64,000 nt of DNA from an uncultured Ruthenibacterium sp. GTDB taxonomy: Bacteria; Bacillota; Clostridia; Oscillospirales; Ruminococcaceae. Made by a program: the position numbers and the translations under genes. Positions 1-6,839 of this stretch are shown in pieces. Numbering within the stretch: position 1 is the stretch's first letter; each line of letters starts with the position of its first letter. The stretch covers positions 62,001-126,000 of the forward strand of contig CALXBO010000002.1 in the NCBI GenBank assembly GCA_944386565.1, read 5' to 3'. Below the pieces are notes generated by a model, which was not told where the DNA came from, did not search any database, and was given only the letters and a program-made list of their open reading frames with translations.

Positions 1-171
1 TAACGGGTGCTCCGTCCGTACCTACTGCGCCAACGGCGGTTCAGCCGGCCGCTCCGGGATGAGTTCACCCGAGCGCGTGACTTACCGCCGTTTCACCAAA
101 AGGGCGGCTCTCTGAAAGCAGAGGCGTCGGACTACTTGTTCCCATCAATGCGTTTGGTTGTTGATGATTTA
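1..171 (-). ncRNA. T-box leader RNA, truncated by the left edge
   Basis: Read on the minus strand, this leader shows T-box hallmarks: an AGAGAGCCG stretch after the 5' hairpin, a GGTGAAACGGCGG segment, GAACTCATCCCGGAG, then GTAGGTACGG and CCCGTTA ending at base 1, which normally precedes the antiterminator. The conserved T-box sequence and the controlled gene (usually an aminoacyl-tRNA synthetase or amino-acid gene) would lie to the left of the window. The region before AGAGAGCCG is short for a full Stem I, so the specifier codon cannot be named. Confidence 0.72.
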
Positions 172-177
172 TCCCCA

Positions 178-206
178 ATTATACTAAAGCGGTCCCCGGA
201 AGTCAA
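178..206 (-). promoter_or_regulatory. Sigma-A promoter of the T-box transcript
   Basis: On the minus strand TTGACT (206-201) and TATAAT (183-178) are separated by 17 bases, a near-perfect sigma-A promoter. Transcription would start near 171, directly into the T-box leader. Confidence 0.8.
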
Positions 207-445
207 GAGAGAATAATCCGGGATAATTGCCTATTTTGAGACGCACTTTCGATATAATTTTATGAATGTTTCACGAGAAAACACAAAAAGTGTCCGCCGG
301 TGGCGGAATGATGCTTTTGCGGCGCGGGCGGGGCGCCTCCGGAGAAACATGATATGTGCTGAAATTTTATGCACCGGACTCTCCGGTGCGGGAGTGCCTG
401 ACGGTCGGGTTTCCTGCCGTGCGCCTATGCATCAGGCGGGAAATG

Positions 446-454
446 TGGTATACT
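446..454 (+). promoter_or_regulatory. Extended -10 promoter for the GH13 gene
   Basis: TGGTATACT is an extended -10 element about 50 bases upstream of the GH13 start. The matching -35 is poor (TATGCA at 426-431, 17-base spacer). Nothing else is recognisable in the 290-base gap 217-506; a TATAAT at 253-258 lacks a -35 at proper spacing. Confidence 0.5.
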
Positions 455-506
455 AACGGCAAGTGAAATCCGCCCATCCGGCGGAACGTTAAGGAGGAGC
501 TTTCCC

Positions 507-1814
507 ATGTGGTATGATGAAAGCGTATTGTATCAGATCTATCCTCTCGGACTGTGCGGCGCGCCGCACGACAACGACGGCGTGTGCGTTCCCCGTGTGC
601 GCGTCCTGACGGACTGGATGCCGCACATCGCGAAGCTCGGCGCGACGGCCGTGCTGTTCAACCCGGTGTTCGAGTCCGACCGCCACGGCTATGACACGCG
701 CGATTATCAGAAGATCGACTGCCGGCTCGGCTCAAACGAGGACTTCGCCGCCGTGTGCAGCGCCGCACATGAAAACGGCCTGCGCATTCTGCTCGACGGC
801 GTGTTCAATCATGTGGGGCGCGGCTTCTGGGCGTTCCAGGATGTGCTGCAGCGCCGCGAAGCGAGCCCCTACCGCGACTGGTTCCACATCAATTTCGGCG
901 GCAATTCCAACTACAACGACGGCCTTTGGTACGAGGGCTGGGAAGGCCACTATGAACTGGTCAAGCTGAACCTGCGCAACAACGACGTGGTGGAGTATCT
1001 GTTCGACTGCACCCGCAAGTGGGTGGAATGGTTTGACATCGACGGTCTGCGGCTCGACGTCGCCTATTGTCTGGATGAGGAGTTCCTGCGCCGCCTGCGC
1101 GCTTTTACCGCTTCGATGAAACCGGATTTCGTGCTCGTCGGCGAGATGCTGCACGGCGACTACAACCGCCTTGTCAACGATTCCATGCTGCATTCGTGCA
1201 CGAATTATGAGTGCTACAAAGGCCTGTACTCGGCGTTCAACAGCATGAATCTGTTCGAGATCGGCCACAGCCTGCAGCGCCAGTTCGGCCCGGAGCAGTG
1301 GACGCTCTACAAAGGAAAGCATCTGATGTGCTTTGCCGATAACCACGACGTGACGCGTCTTGCGACGATTTTGACGAACAGGGAGCACATCCGTCCGCTG
1401 TACGGCCTGATGTTCGGCATGCCGGGCGTGCCGTGCATGTATTACGGAAGCGAGTGGGGAGCGCAGGGCGACAAACACAGCGGCGACGACGCGCTGCGTC
1501 CGGCCTTCGAGACCCCCGTGGAGAACGATCTGACGGCGTGGATCACCGCGCTCGCCAAGGCGCATACGCAGAGCAAGGCACTGTGCTACGGGTCGTACCG
1601 TACGGTCGTTCTCACGAACCATCAGTTCATTTTCGAGCGCGAGTTTGAGGGCGAGCGCGTGCTGGTGGCGATCAACGCCGCGGCCGAGCCCTACACCGCG
1701 CACTTCAACGCCAACGCCGGCCGCGCGACCGATCTCATCACCGGAAATCTGCATGACTTCGGCGGCGGCAGCGAGCTGGCGCCGTACTCCGCCGCATTCT
1801 GGCGCACGGAGTGA
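507..1814 (+). CDS. Alpha-amylase family (GH13) glycoside hydrolase
   Basis: This 435-residue protein is a GH13 enzyme acting on alpha-1,4/1,6-glucans or maltodextrins. The four conserved regions are visible: DGVFNH near residue 95, GLRLDVA with the nucleophile Asp near 180, VGEMLHG with the acid/base Glu near 212, and FADNHD near 280. It has no signal peptide, so it is probably cytoplasmic and handles imported oligosaccharides. At 435 residues it is shorter than typical cyclomaltodextrinases (550-600), with no N-terminal carbohydrate-binding domain and a reduced C-terminal beta domain. AAGGAGG sits ahead of the ATG. Exact substrate cannot be read from sequence. cls follows after 27 bases. 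Confidence 0.9.
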   Translation: MWYDESVLYQIYPLGLCGAPHDNDGVCVPRVRVLTDWMPHIAKLGATAVLFNPVFESDRHGYDTRDYQKIDCRLGSNEDFAAVCSAAHENGLRILLDGVFNHVGRGFWAFQDVLQRREASPYRDWFHINFGGNSNYNDGLWYEGWEGHYELVKLNLRNNDVVEYLFDCTRKWVEWFDIDGLRLDVAYCLDEEFLRRLRAFTASMKPDFVLVGEMLHGDYNRLVNDSMLHSCTNYECYKGLYSAFNSMNLFEIGHSLQRQFGPEQWTLYKGKHLMCFADNHDVTRLATILTNREHIRPLYGLMFGMPGVPCMYYGSEWGAQGDKHSGDDALRPAFETPVENDLTAWITALAKAHTQSKALCYGSYRTVVLTNHQFIFEREFEGERVLVAINAAAEPYTAHFNANAGRATDLITGNLHDFGGGSELAPYSAAFWRTE

Positions 1815-1841
1815 GTTTGCGCACATGCGCGGGAGATACGT

Positions 1842-3368
1842 ATGTATATCATTAAAAAGCTGTTCAGCGGACGAATTTTCATCACGATCGTCCTGCTGCT
1901 GGTGCAAATCGTCTGGACGACGCTGTTCTTTCTGCGCCTGACGAAATATTCCGTCGCGCTCAGCATTCTGTTCGGCATTCTCAGCGTGCTGATCGTGCTT
2001 CACCTCGTGGGCAGCGACATGAACCCGGCATACCGAACGGTGTGGATCATATTCATCATGGCGCTCCCGATCCTCGGAGGACTGCTCTATCTGTTCATCG
2101 GCACGAACTGGACGGCCAAGCAATTGCGCAGCCGGATCGCGCGCGGACATGACGCCATCGTGAACGATCTGCGCGGAGCGGGCGTTTCGGACGGCGCTAC
2201 CGGTTGCCCGCGGGCGTCGGCGCGCAGCCGGTACATCCGCACGGTGACGGATTATCCGCTTTACGACGGCTCCCGTGTGAAATACTACCCCGTCGGCGAG
2301 GCGATGTTTGCCGATATGATGGAGGCGGTGGAGAGCGCTGAGCATTTCATCTTTCTGGAATACTTCATCATTTCGCCCGGAAAAATGTGGGACGAGCTCT
2401 ACGCCGCGCTGCGCCGCAAGGCCGCGGCGGGCGTAGAGGTCCGCCTGATGGTGGACGATATGGGCAGTCTCTTTCTCATTCCGGATGACTTCGCACGCAC
2501 GCTGGAGGCGGACGGCATCCGGTGCCTGCGCTTCAACCCGTTCGTGCCGCTGCTCTCCGTTGTGATGAACAACCGCGACCACCGCAAGATCCTTGTGGTC
2601 GACGGCCACACAGCGTTCAACGGCGGAATCAACCTCGCGGACGAGTACATCAACCACACGCACCCGTTCGGCCACTGGAAGGATACGGGCGTGCGCGTGG
2701 AAGGCGAAGCGGTGCGCACATTCACCGCCATGTTCCTCGAGCTGTGGCAGGCGGGAAAGAACGAGGCTGTCTCGCTGGAGCCGTATCTGCCGCACCGGTA
2801 TCATCCGCAGGAATTTGCGTCGGAGGGCTTTGTCCAGCCGTTCGGCGATTCACCGCTCGACGGTGAACCGGTCTCGGCCAATGTGTACGCGGACATTCTC
2901 GCCGCGGCCACCGATTACGTCTACATCATGACGCCGTACCTCATCATCGACGATGTGATGCGCGCGTCGCTTGTCGCGGCGGCCAAGCGGGGTGTGGATG
3001 TGCGCATCGTTACCCCCGGCATTCCGGACAAAAAGATGGTGTTCCGGCTGACACGCTCGCATTACCGTCCGCTGCTCGAAGCCGGAGTCCGCATTTACGA
3101 GTACACGCCGGGCTTTGTGCACGCGAAGAGCTTTGTCTCGGACGACGCGTGCGCGGTGGTGGGCACGATCAACCTCGATTACCGCAGCCTGTATCTGCAT
3201 TTTGAGTGCGGCACGTACTTTGTGAACTGCGGCGCGGTGGCCGACGTCCGGGAGGACAGCCTTGCCGCCATGCGCGCGGGCAGGGAAGTGAAACTGAGCG
3301 ACTGCCGCCCCGGCGTTCTCGGCGGGCTTCTGGATTCTGTGCTGCGCATCATTGCGCCGCTCTGCTGA
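1842..3368 (+). CDS. cls: Cardiolipin synthase (phospholipase D family)
   Basis: This 508-residue membrane enzyme joins phosphatidyl groups to make cardiolipin. Two N-terminal hydrophobic helices (about residues 10-30 and 40-65, plus a third at 65-85) precede two phospholipase D domains. The HKD motifs are HRKILVVDG followed by NGGIN near residue 247, and HAKSFVSDD followed by GTINLDYRS near 427. The length matches the bacterial Cls family (about 480-510). The ATG lies 7 bases after GGGAG. It follows the GH13 gene closely and precedes a small membrane gene, so the three are probably cotranscribed up to the terminator at 3696. Confidence 0.95.
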   Translation: MYIIKKLFSGRIFITIVLLLVQIVWTTLFFLRLTKYSVALSILFGILSVLIVLHLVGSDMNPAYRTVWIIFIMALPILGGLLYLFIGTNWTAKQLRSRIARGHDAIVNDLRGAGVSDGATGCPRASARSRYIRTVTDYPLYDGSRVKYYPVGEAMFADMMEAVESAEHFIFLEYFIISPGKMWDELYAALRRKAAAGVEVRLMVDDMGSLFLIPDDFARTLEADGIRCLRFNPFVPLLSVVMNNRDHRKILVVDGHTAFNGGINLADEYINHTHPFGHWKDTGVRVEGEAVRTFTAMFLELWQAGKNEAVSLEPYLPHRYHPQEFASEGFVQPFGDSPLDGEPVSANVYADILAAATDYVYIMTPYLIIDDVMRASLVAAAKRGVDVRIVTPGIPDKKMVFRLTRSHYRPLLEAGVRIYEYTPGFVHAKSFVSDDACAVVGTINLDYRSLYLHFECGTYFVNCGAVADVREDSLAAMRAGREVKLSDCRPGVLGGLLDSVLRIIAPLC

Positions 3369-3391
3369 ACGCAGAAAAAAGGAGAAAAACA

Positions 3392-3661
3392 ATGGATGAT
3401 CTGATCGAATTCGTTCTGGAAATTCTGGTGGGAGGCGCAATGGATGCGGCAGGCTGCCGCAAGGTCCCGTTGCCGGTCCGCATTGTGTTGGGCACGGTGC
3501 TCGTGCTTTTCTTCGGGGGAATCTGCGCGCTCATCATTCTGGCGGGAGCCGATCGCGGAAGCGTTGGGCTTGTGTTGCTCGGCGTCCTGTTGCTGGCATT
3601 TTTTCTGTTCTGGGGCGGCCACGCGGTCCGGAATTTCCGGGAGAACCGGAAAGGGCGCTGA
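3392..3661 (+). CDS. Small membrane protein, unknown function
   Basis: This is an 89-residue protein with two hydrophobic segments (about residues 29-53 and 57-76) and a basic C-terminus (FRENRKGR), so it is probably an inner-membrane hairpin. The start is fixed by AAAAAAGGAG eight bases before the ATG; a longer reading frame upstream overlaps cls and has no ribosome site. It is the last gene before a strong terminator and probably shares the cls transcript. I do not recognise the family. Confidence 0.7.
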   Translation: MDDLIEFVLEILVGGAMDAAGCRKVPLPVRIVLGTVLVLFFGGICALIILAGADRGSVGLVLLGVLLLAFFLFWGGHAVRNFRENRKGR

Positions 3662-3695
3662 ACCGGTCTGAAAAACTGTCTTCTCAGAGCAAAAG

Positions 3696-3726
3696 GGCAT
3701 CCCGGAATATCGGGATGCCTTTTTTG
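3696..3726 (+). terminator. Rho-independent terminator
   Basis: GGCATCCCG (3696-3704) pairs with CGGGATGCC (3711-3719) around a 6-base loop, followed by a T run. It ends the GH13-cls-small membrane protein unit. Confidence 0.88.
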
Positions 3727-3735
3727 AAAAAAGTG

Positions 3736-3764
3736 TTGACACGCAAAGGAAACGATGGTATAGT
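3736..3764 (+). promoter_or_regulatory. Sigma-A promoter upstream of DUF3793-flavodoxin
   Basis: TTGACA (3736-3741), 17-base spacer, TATAGT (3759-3764), with TGG just before the -10. The start point would fall near 3771, at the edge of the palindrome 3773-3790. Confidence 0.85.
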
Positions 3765-3772
3765 ATAGCCGT

Positions 3773-3790
3773 GGTTAGCTTAAACTAACC
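3773..3790 (+). promoter_or_regulatory. Palindromic operator, copy 1 (metal-regulator-like)
   Basis: GGTTAGCTTAAACTAACC is a near-perfect inverted repeat (GGTTAG...CTAACC) placed just after the promoter's -10. Its half-sites resemble those of DtxR/IdeR-type regulators (TTAGGTTAGCCTAACCTAA family). Iron control is an inference from this resemblance and from the flavodoxin downstream. Confidence 0.65.
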
Positions 3791-3830
3791 AAAAGAAAAG
3801 AGGCGCATTGATCTCAGCGCCTTTTCTTTT
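3791..3830 (+). terminator. Hairpin with T-rich arm between the two operators
   Basis: AAAAGAAAAGAGGCGC pairs with GCGCCTTTTCTTTT with a 2-base bulge and a 10-base loop. The 3' arm is T-rich as in an intrinsic terminator. It sits between the promoter and the DUF3793 start, so it would either attenuate the operon or end a short transcript of about 60 bases. Confidence 0.55.
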
Positions 3831-3839
3831 CGGAAAATG

Positions 3840-3855
3840 GTTAGCTAAAGCTAAC
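3840..3855 (+). promoter_or_regulatory. Palindromic operator, copy 2
   Basis: GTTAGCT and AGCTAAC flank a central AA, repeating the half-site of the copy at 3773-3790. It lies 4 bases before the ribosome site (GAGGAGGGG) of DUF3793. Bases 3774-3781 (GTTAGCTT) are also complementary to 3848-3855 (AAGCTAAC), so the two copies could pair in RNA. Confidence 0.6.
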
Positions 3856-3872
3856 TGCGAGGAGGGGTTTCC

Positions 3873-4436
3873 GTGTGCGCGGAGTTTGAACAGATTCTTG
3901 CAGAGCACTGTGCGCCTGCGCTGCTCGGGTGCAAGGCGTCAAGCCTTGTGTGCGGAAGCGTGGAACAGTGGCCGCATCTGCGTGCGTGTCTGCGTGCGTA
4001 TTCGCCCATCCTCGCCCGGTGCGGTGTGGAACTTCTCCTGCTCGGGAGCTGTCGGGGCCGTTGGCGGCTTCTGGTTTGCCACAAGAGCACGCTGGAAGCG
4101 GCTCTCCGCAGTCCCGCTGCGGTATCGCTGCTGCGCAGCGCGGGATATCCCCGTGATTTCACGGTTGCTCAGGCGCTGCACCGTCTGCGTCTGCGCATGG
4201 TGGAGGAACGGGAATTTCCCCATGAGATCGGTGTCTTTCTGGGGTATCCGCCTGCGGATGTGCAGGCGTTCTGCCGGTTCGGCGGCGCGAACTGCAAGCT
4301 GTGCGGGTACTGGAAAGTCTACGGAGACGTGGAGCATGCGCGGTCGTGCTTTGCCCGGTGCGACGACTGCCGCGAATGTCTGTGCGGCGGAATCGGGCGC
4401 GGCAGGACGCTGGCGCAGCTTCTGGCGGCAGCCTGA
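3873..4436 (+). CDS. DUF3793 family protein
   Basis: This 187-residue cytoplasmic protein belongs to DUF3793, a family restricted largely to anaerobic Firmicutes and often found beside flavodoxins or ferrous-iron transport genes; its biochemistry is unknown. Family hallmarks are visible in the C-terminal half: FPHEIGVFLGYPPADV near residue 110, then NCKLCGYWKVYGD near 139. It is rich in Cys (14 or so), including CLCGG near the C-terminus, which would suit metal or redox chemistry, but this is inference. The start is GTG behind GAGGAGGGG. It is controlled by the double operator upstream and followed at 45 bases by a flavodoxin. Confidence 0.85.
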   Translation: MCAEFEQILAEHCAPALLGCKASSLVCGSVEQWPHLRACLRAYSPILARCGVELLLLGSCRGRWRLLVCHKSTLEAALRSPAAVSLLRSAGYPRDFTVAQALHRLRLRMVEEREFPHEIGVFLGYPPADVQAFCRFGGANCKLCGYWKVYGDVEHARSCFARCDDCRECLCGGIGRGRTLAQLLAAA

Positions 4437-4481
4437 CGGGCTGCAAGCCGTTTCATTTTGATTGCGAAGGAGAGAATGAAT

Positions 4482-4910
4482 ATGTCCAAGATCGCTGTTG
4501 TTTATTGGTCCGGAACGGGAAATACGCAGGCGATGGCCGAGGCAGTCGCGGAAGGCGTTCAGAAAGCGGGCGCGCAGGCGCTGCTCCTGCCCGTGTCGGA
4601 GACAGATGCTGCGTCTGTTCTCGCATGTGACGCCGTTGCATTCGGCTGCCCCGCAATGGGTGCGGAAGTTCTGGAAGAAAGCGAATTCGAACCCTTCTTC
4701 GAACAGGCGGAGGCCGGGCTCTCCGGAAAGAAAACCGCTCTGTTCGGTTCTTACGGCTGGGGTGACGGCCAGTGGATGCGCGACTGGGCCGACCGCGTGG
4801 CGGCGGACGGCGGCGTTCTGGTTTCCGAGCCCGTCACAGCCAACGAAGCTCCTGACGACGATGCGCTCGAAGCCTGCAGGGCTCTCGGCGGACGTCTCGC
4901 CGGAGTCTGA
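4482..4910 (+). CDS. Flavodoxin
   Basis: This 142-residue short-chain flavodoxin binds FMN and carries low-potential electrons, commonly replacing ferredoxin when iron is scarce. The phosphate-binding loop WSGTGNTQAMA lies at residues 8-18, and GSYGWGDGQW near 88-97 is the isoalloxazine-contact loop of clostridial flavodoxins. The second of two nearby ATGs is chosen because AAGGAGA lies 8 bases before it; the first is only 2 bases away. It is the second gene of the DUF3793 unit, ended by the hairpin at 4978. Confidence 0.93.
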   Translation: MSKIAVVYWSGTGNTQAMAEAVAEGVQKAGAQALLLPVSETDAASVLACDAVAFGCPAMGAEVLEESEFEPFFEQAEAGLSGKKTALFGSYGWGDGQWMRDWADRVAADGGVLVSEPVTANEAPDDDALEACRALGGRLAGV

Positions 4911-4977
4911 TATTTGCCATCCTCCCACAGTTTTGTGTTTACGCTCCTCTCGACGTGAAATTGCTCCTTTCACGCGC

Positions 4978-5013
4978 AAAAACATCCCGCCGTTTCCGGC
5001 GGGATGTTTTTGT
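4978..5013 (+). terminator. Rho-independent terminator
   Basis: AAAACATCCCGCCG and CGGCGGGATGTTTT form a long stem around TTTC, followed by more T. It closes the flavodoxin unit. Confidence 0.92.
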
Positions 5014-5035
5014 ATCTTCGGTGCGCCGCTTCCGG

Positions 5036-5064
5036 TTGACGATGCGCCGCGTGCGGCATACAAT
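5036..5064 (+). promoter_or_regulatory. Sigma-A promoter for the beta-CASP gene
   Basis: TTGACG (5036-5041) and TACAAT (5059-5064) with a 17-base spacer, about 90 bases upstream of the start. Confidence 0.75.
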
Positions 5065-5155
5065 AAAAGTAGAAAAGAGATAGTCCGGGATGCAATGTCC
5101 CGGAGCGGGAACCGCTTGTTTTCCGGAATATCCGGAAAAGGGAAAGGAGACGCTT

Positions 5156-6775
5156 ATGAAGGTCACGTTTCTGGGTGCGGCGCATGAGGTCACGGGCAGC
5201 TGTACGCTGGTCGAAGCGGGGGGCGCGTTCTTTTTGGTGGACTGCGGCATGGAGCAGGGGAGCAACCGGTTCGAAAATGCCCCTATGCCCGTTGCGCCGT
5301 CGGAAATCGCGTTTGTGCTTCTGACGCATGCGCACATCGACCACTCCGGTCTGCTGCCGCTTTTGTACAAGAACGGATTCCGCGGCCCGGTGTATGCGAC
5401 GGAATCCACGGCGAGCCTGTGCGAGATCATGCTCCGGGACTCCGCGCACATTCAGGAGAATGAGGCGGAGTGGAAAAACCGCAAAGCGCGCCGGGCGGGA
5501 CGGCCGGAGCAGGAGGCTCTGTACACGATGGCGGACGCGGAAGGCGTTCTGTCGAAATTCAGGCCGTGCCCGTACGGGGACGTGATCCGCGTGTCCGAGT
5601 GCGCGGCGGTCCGGTTCACGGACATCGGCCATCTGCTCGGGTCCGCGGCTGTCGAGCTGTGGCTCGAAGAAAACGGCGTCCGGAAGAAGATCGTGTTCAG
5701 CGGCGACGTCGGCAATCTCAACCAGCCGATTCTGAAAGATCCGCAGCGTGTGGACGAAGCGGACTATCTCGTCATTGAGTCCACCTACGGGACGCGTCTG
5801 CACGGCGAAAACCCGGACTATGTCGGCGAGCTCTCGAAGGTGCTTCAGCAGACCTTTGACCGCGGCGGCACGGTTGTCATCCCCTCGTTCGCGGTGGGGC
5901 GCACGCAGGAGATGCTCTATTTCTTCCGCGAGATCAAGGAGAGACATCTTGTGCGCGGGCACGACGGGTTTTCAGTGTATGTGGACAGCCCTCTGGCCAA
6001 TGAGGCCACCGGAATCTTCATGCAGTGCCCGACGCAGGCTCTGGACGACGAAGCCCGGGCGCTGGTGGAGCGCGGCGTCAACCCGCTGTGGTTTGACGGG
6101 CTGAAAATGAGCCTTTCGAAAGAGGATTCGCAGACCATCAACTTCGACCGCTCGCCGAAAGTCATTCTGTCCGCCAGTGGTATGTGCGATGCGGGACGTG
6201 TGCGCCATCACCTCAAGCACAACCTCTGGCACAGGGAGAACACGATCCTCTTTGTGGGATATCAGGCAGAGGGCACGCTCGGCCGCTCGCTCGTGGACGG
6301 CGCCAAGCGCGTGACGATCTTCGACGAGGAGATCGCGGTCAATGCCGAGATCCGCGTGCTGGCGGGTGTCAGCGGCCACGCCGACCGAAACGGCCTTCTG
6401 AACTGGGTGCACGGCATCGCACCGCATCCCGCGCAGGTGTTCGTCAATCACGGCGACGACGAGTCGTGCACGGCCTTTGCCGGGACGCTGAGTGAAGAAG
6501 GATATGAGGCCATGGCTCCGTACAGCGGCACGGTGTATGACCTTGCCGCCGGAAAGTTCCTCGAGGTGACGCAGGGAGTGGAGCGCGTGCCGGAGGCGGA
6601 AACGCAGCCTGTGCGCGATCCGCGTGCGGCCGCTGCGCTCAGCGCGCTGCAGGATGCCGTCCGGCGCCTGTCGGCAGCAGCACAGGATGCGGGCGGACGG
6701 CCGAACAAGGAGCTTCGCCGGATGGCGGAGCAGGTCCGGGAGTTGTTGGACGAATGGAATGCGGACCGCTTCTGA
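5156..6775 (+). CDS. MBL-fold beta-CASP ribonuclease-like protein
   Basis: This 539-residue enzyme is a metallo-beta-lactamase-fold hydrolase of the beta-CASP group (COG1236), whose members cleave RNA in archaea, eukaryotic CPSF complexes and many bacteria. Zinc motifs are visible: THAHIDHSG near residue 60, FTDIGHLLGSA near 155, SGDVG near 183, the beta-CASP signature SASGMCDAGRVRHHL near 340, and VSGHADRNGLL near 403. The C-terminal 60 residues are Ala/Arg-rich and probably helical. The ATG follows GGAAAGGAG by about 6 bases. It has its own promoter and no clear partners, so it is a monocistronic RNA-processing gene by inference. Confidence 0.88.
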   Translation: MKVTFLGAAHEVTGSCTLVEAGGAFFLVDCGMEQGSNRFENAPMPVAPSEIAFVLLTHAHIDHSGLLPLLYKNGFRGPVYATESTASLCEIMLRDSAHIQENEAEWKNRKARRAGRPEQEALYTMADAEGVLSKFRPCPYGDVIRVSECAAVRFTDIGHLLGSAAVELWLEENGVRKKIVFSGDVGNLNQPILKDPQRVDEADYLVIESTYGTRLHGENPDYVGELSKVLQQTFDRGGTVVIPSFAVGRTQEMLYFFREIKERHLVRGHDGFSVYVDSPLANEATGIFMQCPTQALDDEARALVERGVNPLWFDGLKMSLSKEDSQTINFDRSPKVILSASGMCDAGRVRHHLKHNLWHRENTILFVGYQAEGTLGRSLVDGAKRVTIFDEEIAVNAEIRVLAGVSGHADRNGLLNWVHGIAPHPAQVFVNHGDDESCTAFAGTLSEEGYEAMAPYSGTVYDLAAGKFLEVTQGVERVPEAETQPVRDPRAAAALSALQDAVRRLSAAAQDAGGRPNKELRRMAEQVRELLDEWNADRF

Positions 6776-6793
6776 GCGGTGCGGTACAAAAAG

Positions 6794-6825
6794 GAGGGGC
6801 GCTTTCCGCAGGGAAAGCGCCCCTC
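6794..6825 (-). terminator. Terminator hairpin of htpG, possibly two-way
   Basis: GAGGGGCGCTTTCC pairs with GGAAAGCGCCCCTC. On the minus strand the stem runs into TTTTT (from AAAAA at about 6788-6792), so it terminates htpG; on the plus strand the T run is poor but the hairpin could slow readthrough from the beta-CASP gene. Confidence 0.75.
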
Positions 6826-6839
6826 TTGGCGTCTCGATC

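Noticed and set aside
253-258. TATAAT upstream of the GH13 gene
   Set aside because: The only TTGAGA nearby is 11 bases away, too close, and the site is 250 bases from the gene.
7-456. Two short plus-strand frames at the left end
   Set aside because: The first lies in the T-box leader on the other strand; the second has no ribosome site and no likeness to a family.
732-2804. 690-codon minus-strand frame opposite the GH13 and cls genes
   Set aside because: It crosses two clear genes and their gap and shows His/Arg/Val-rich shadow composition.
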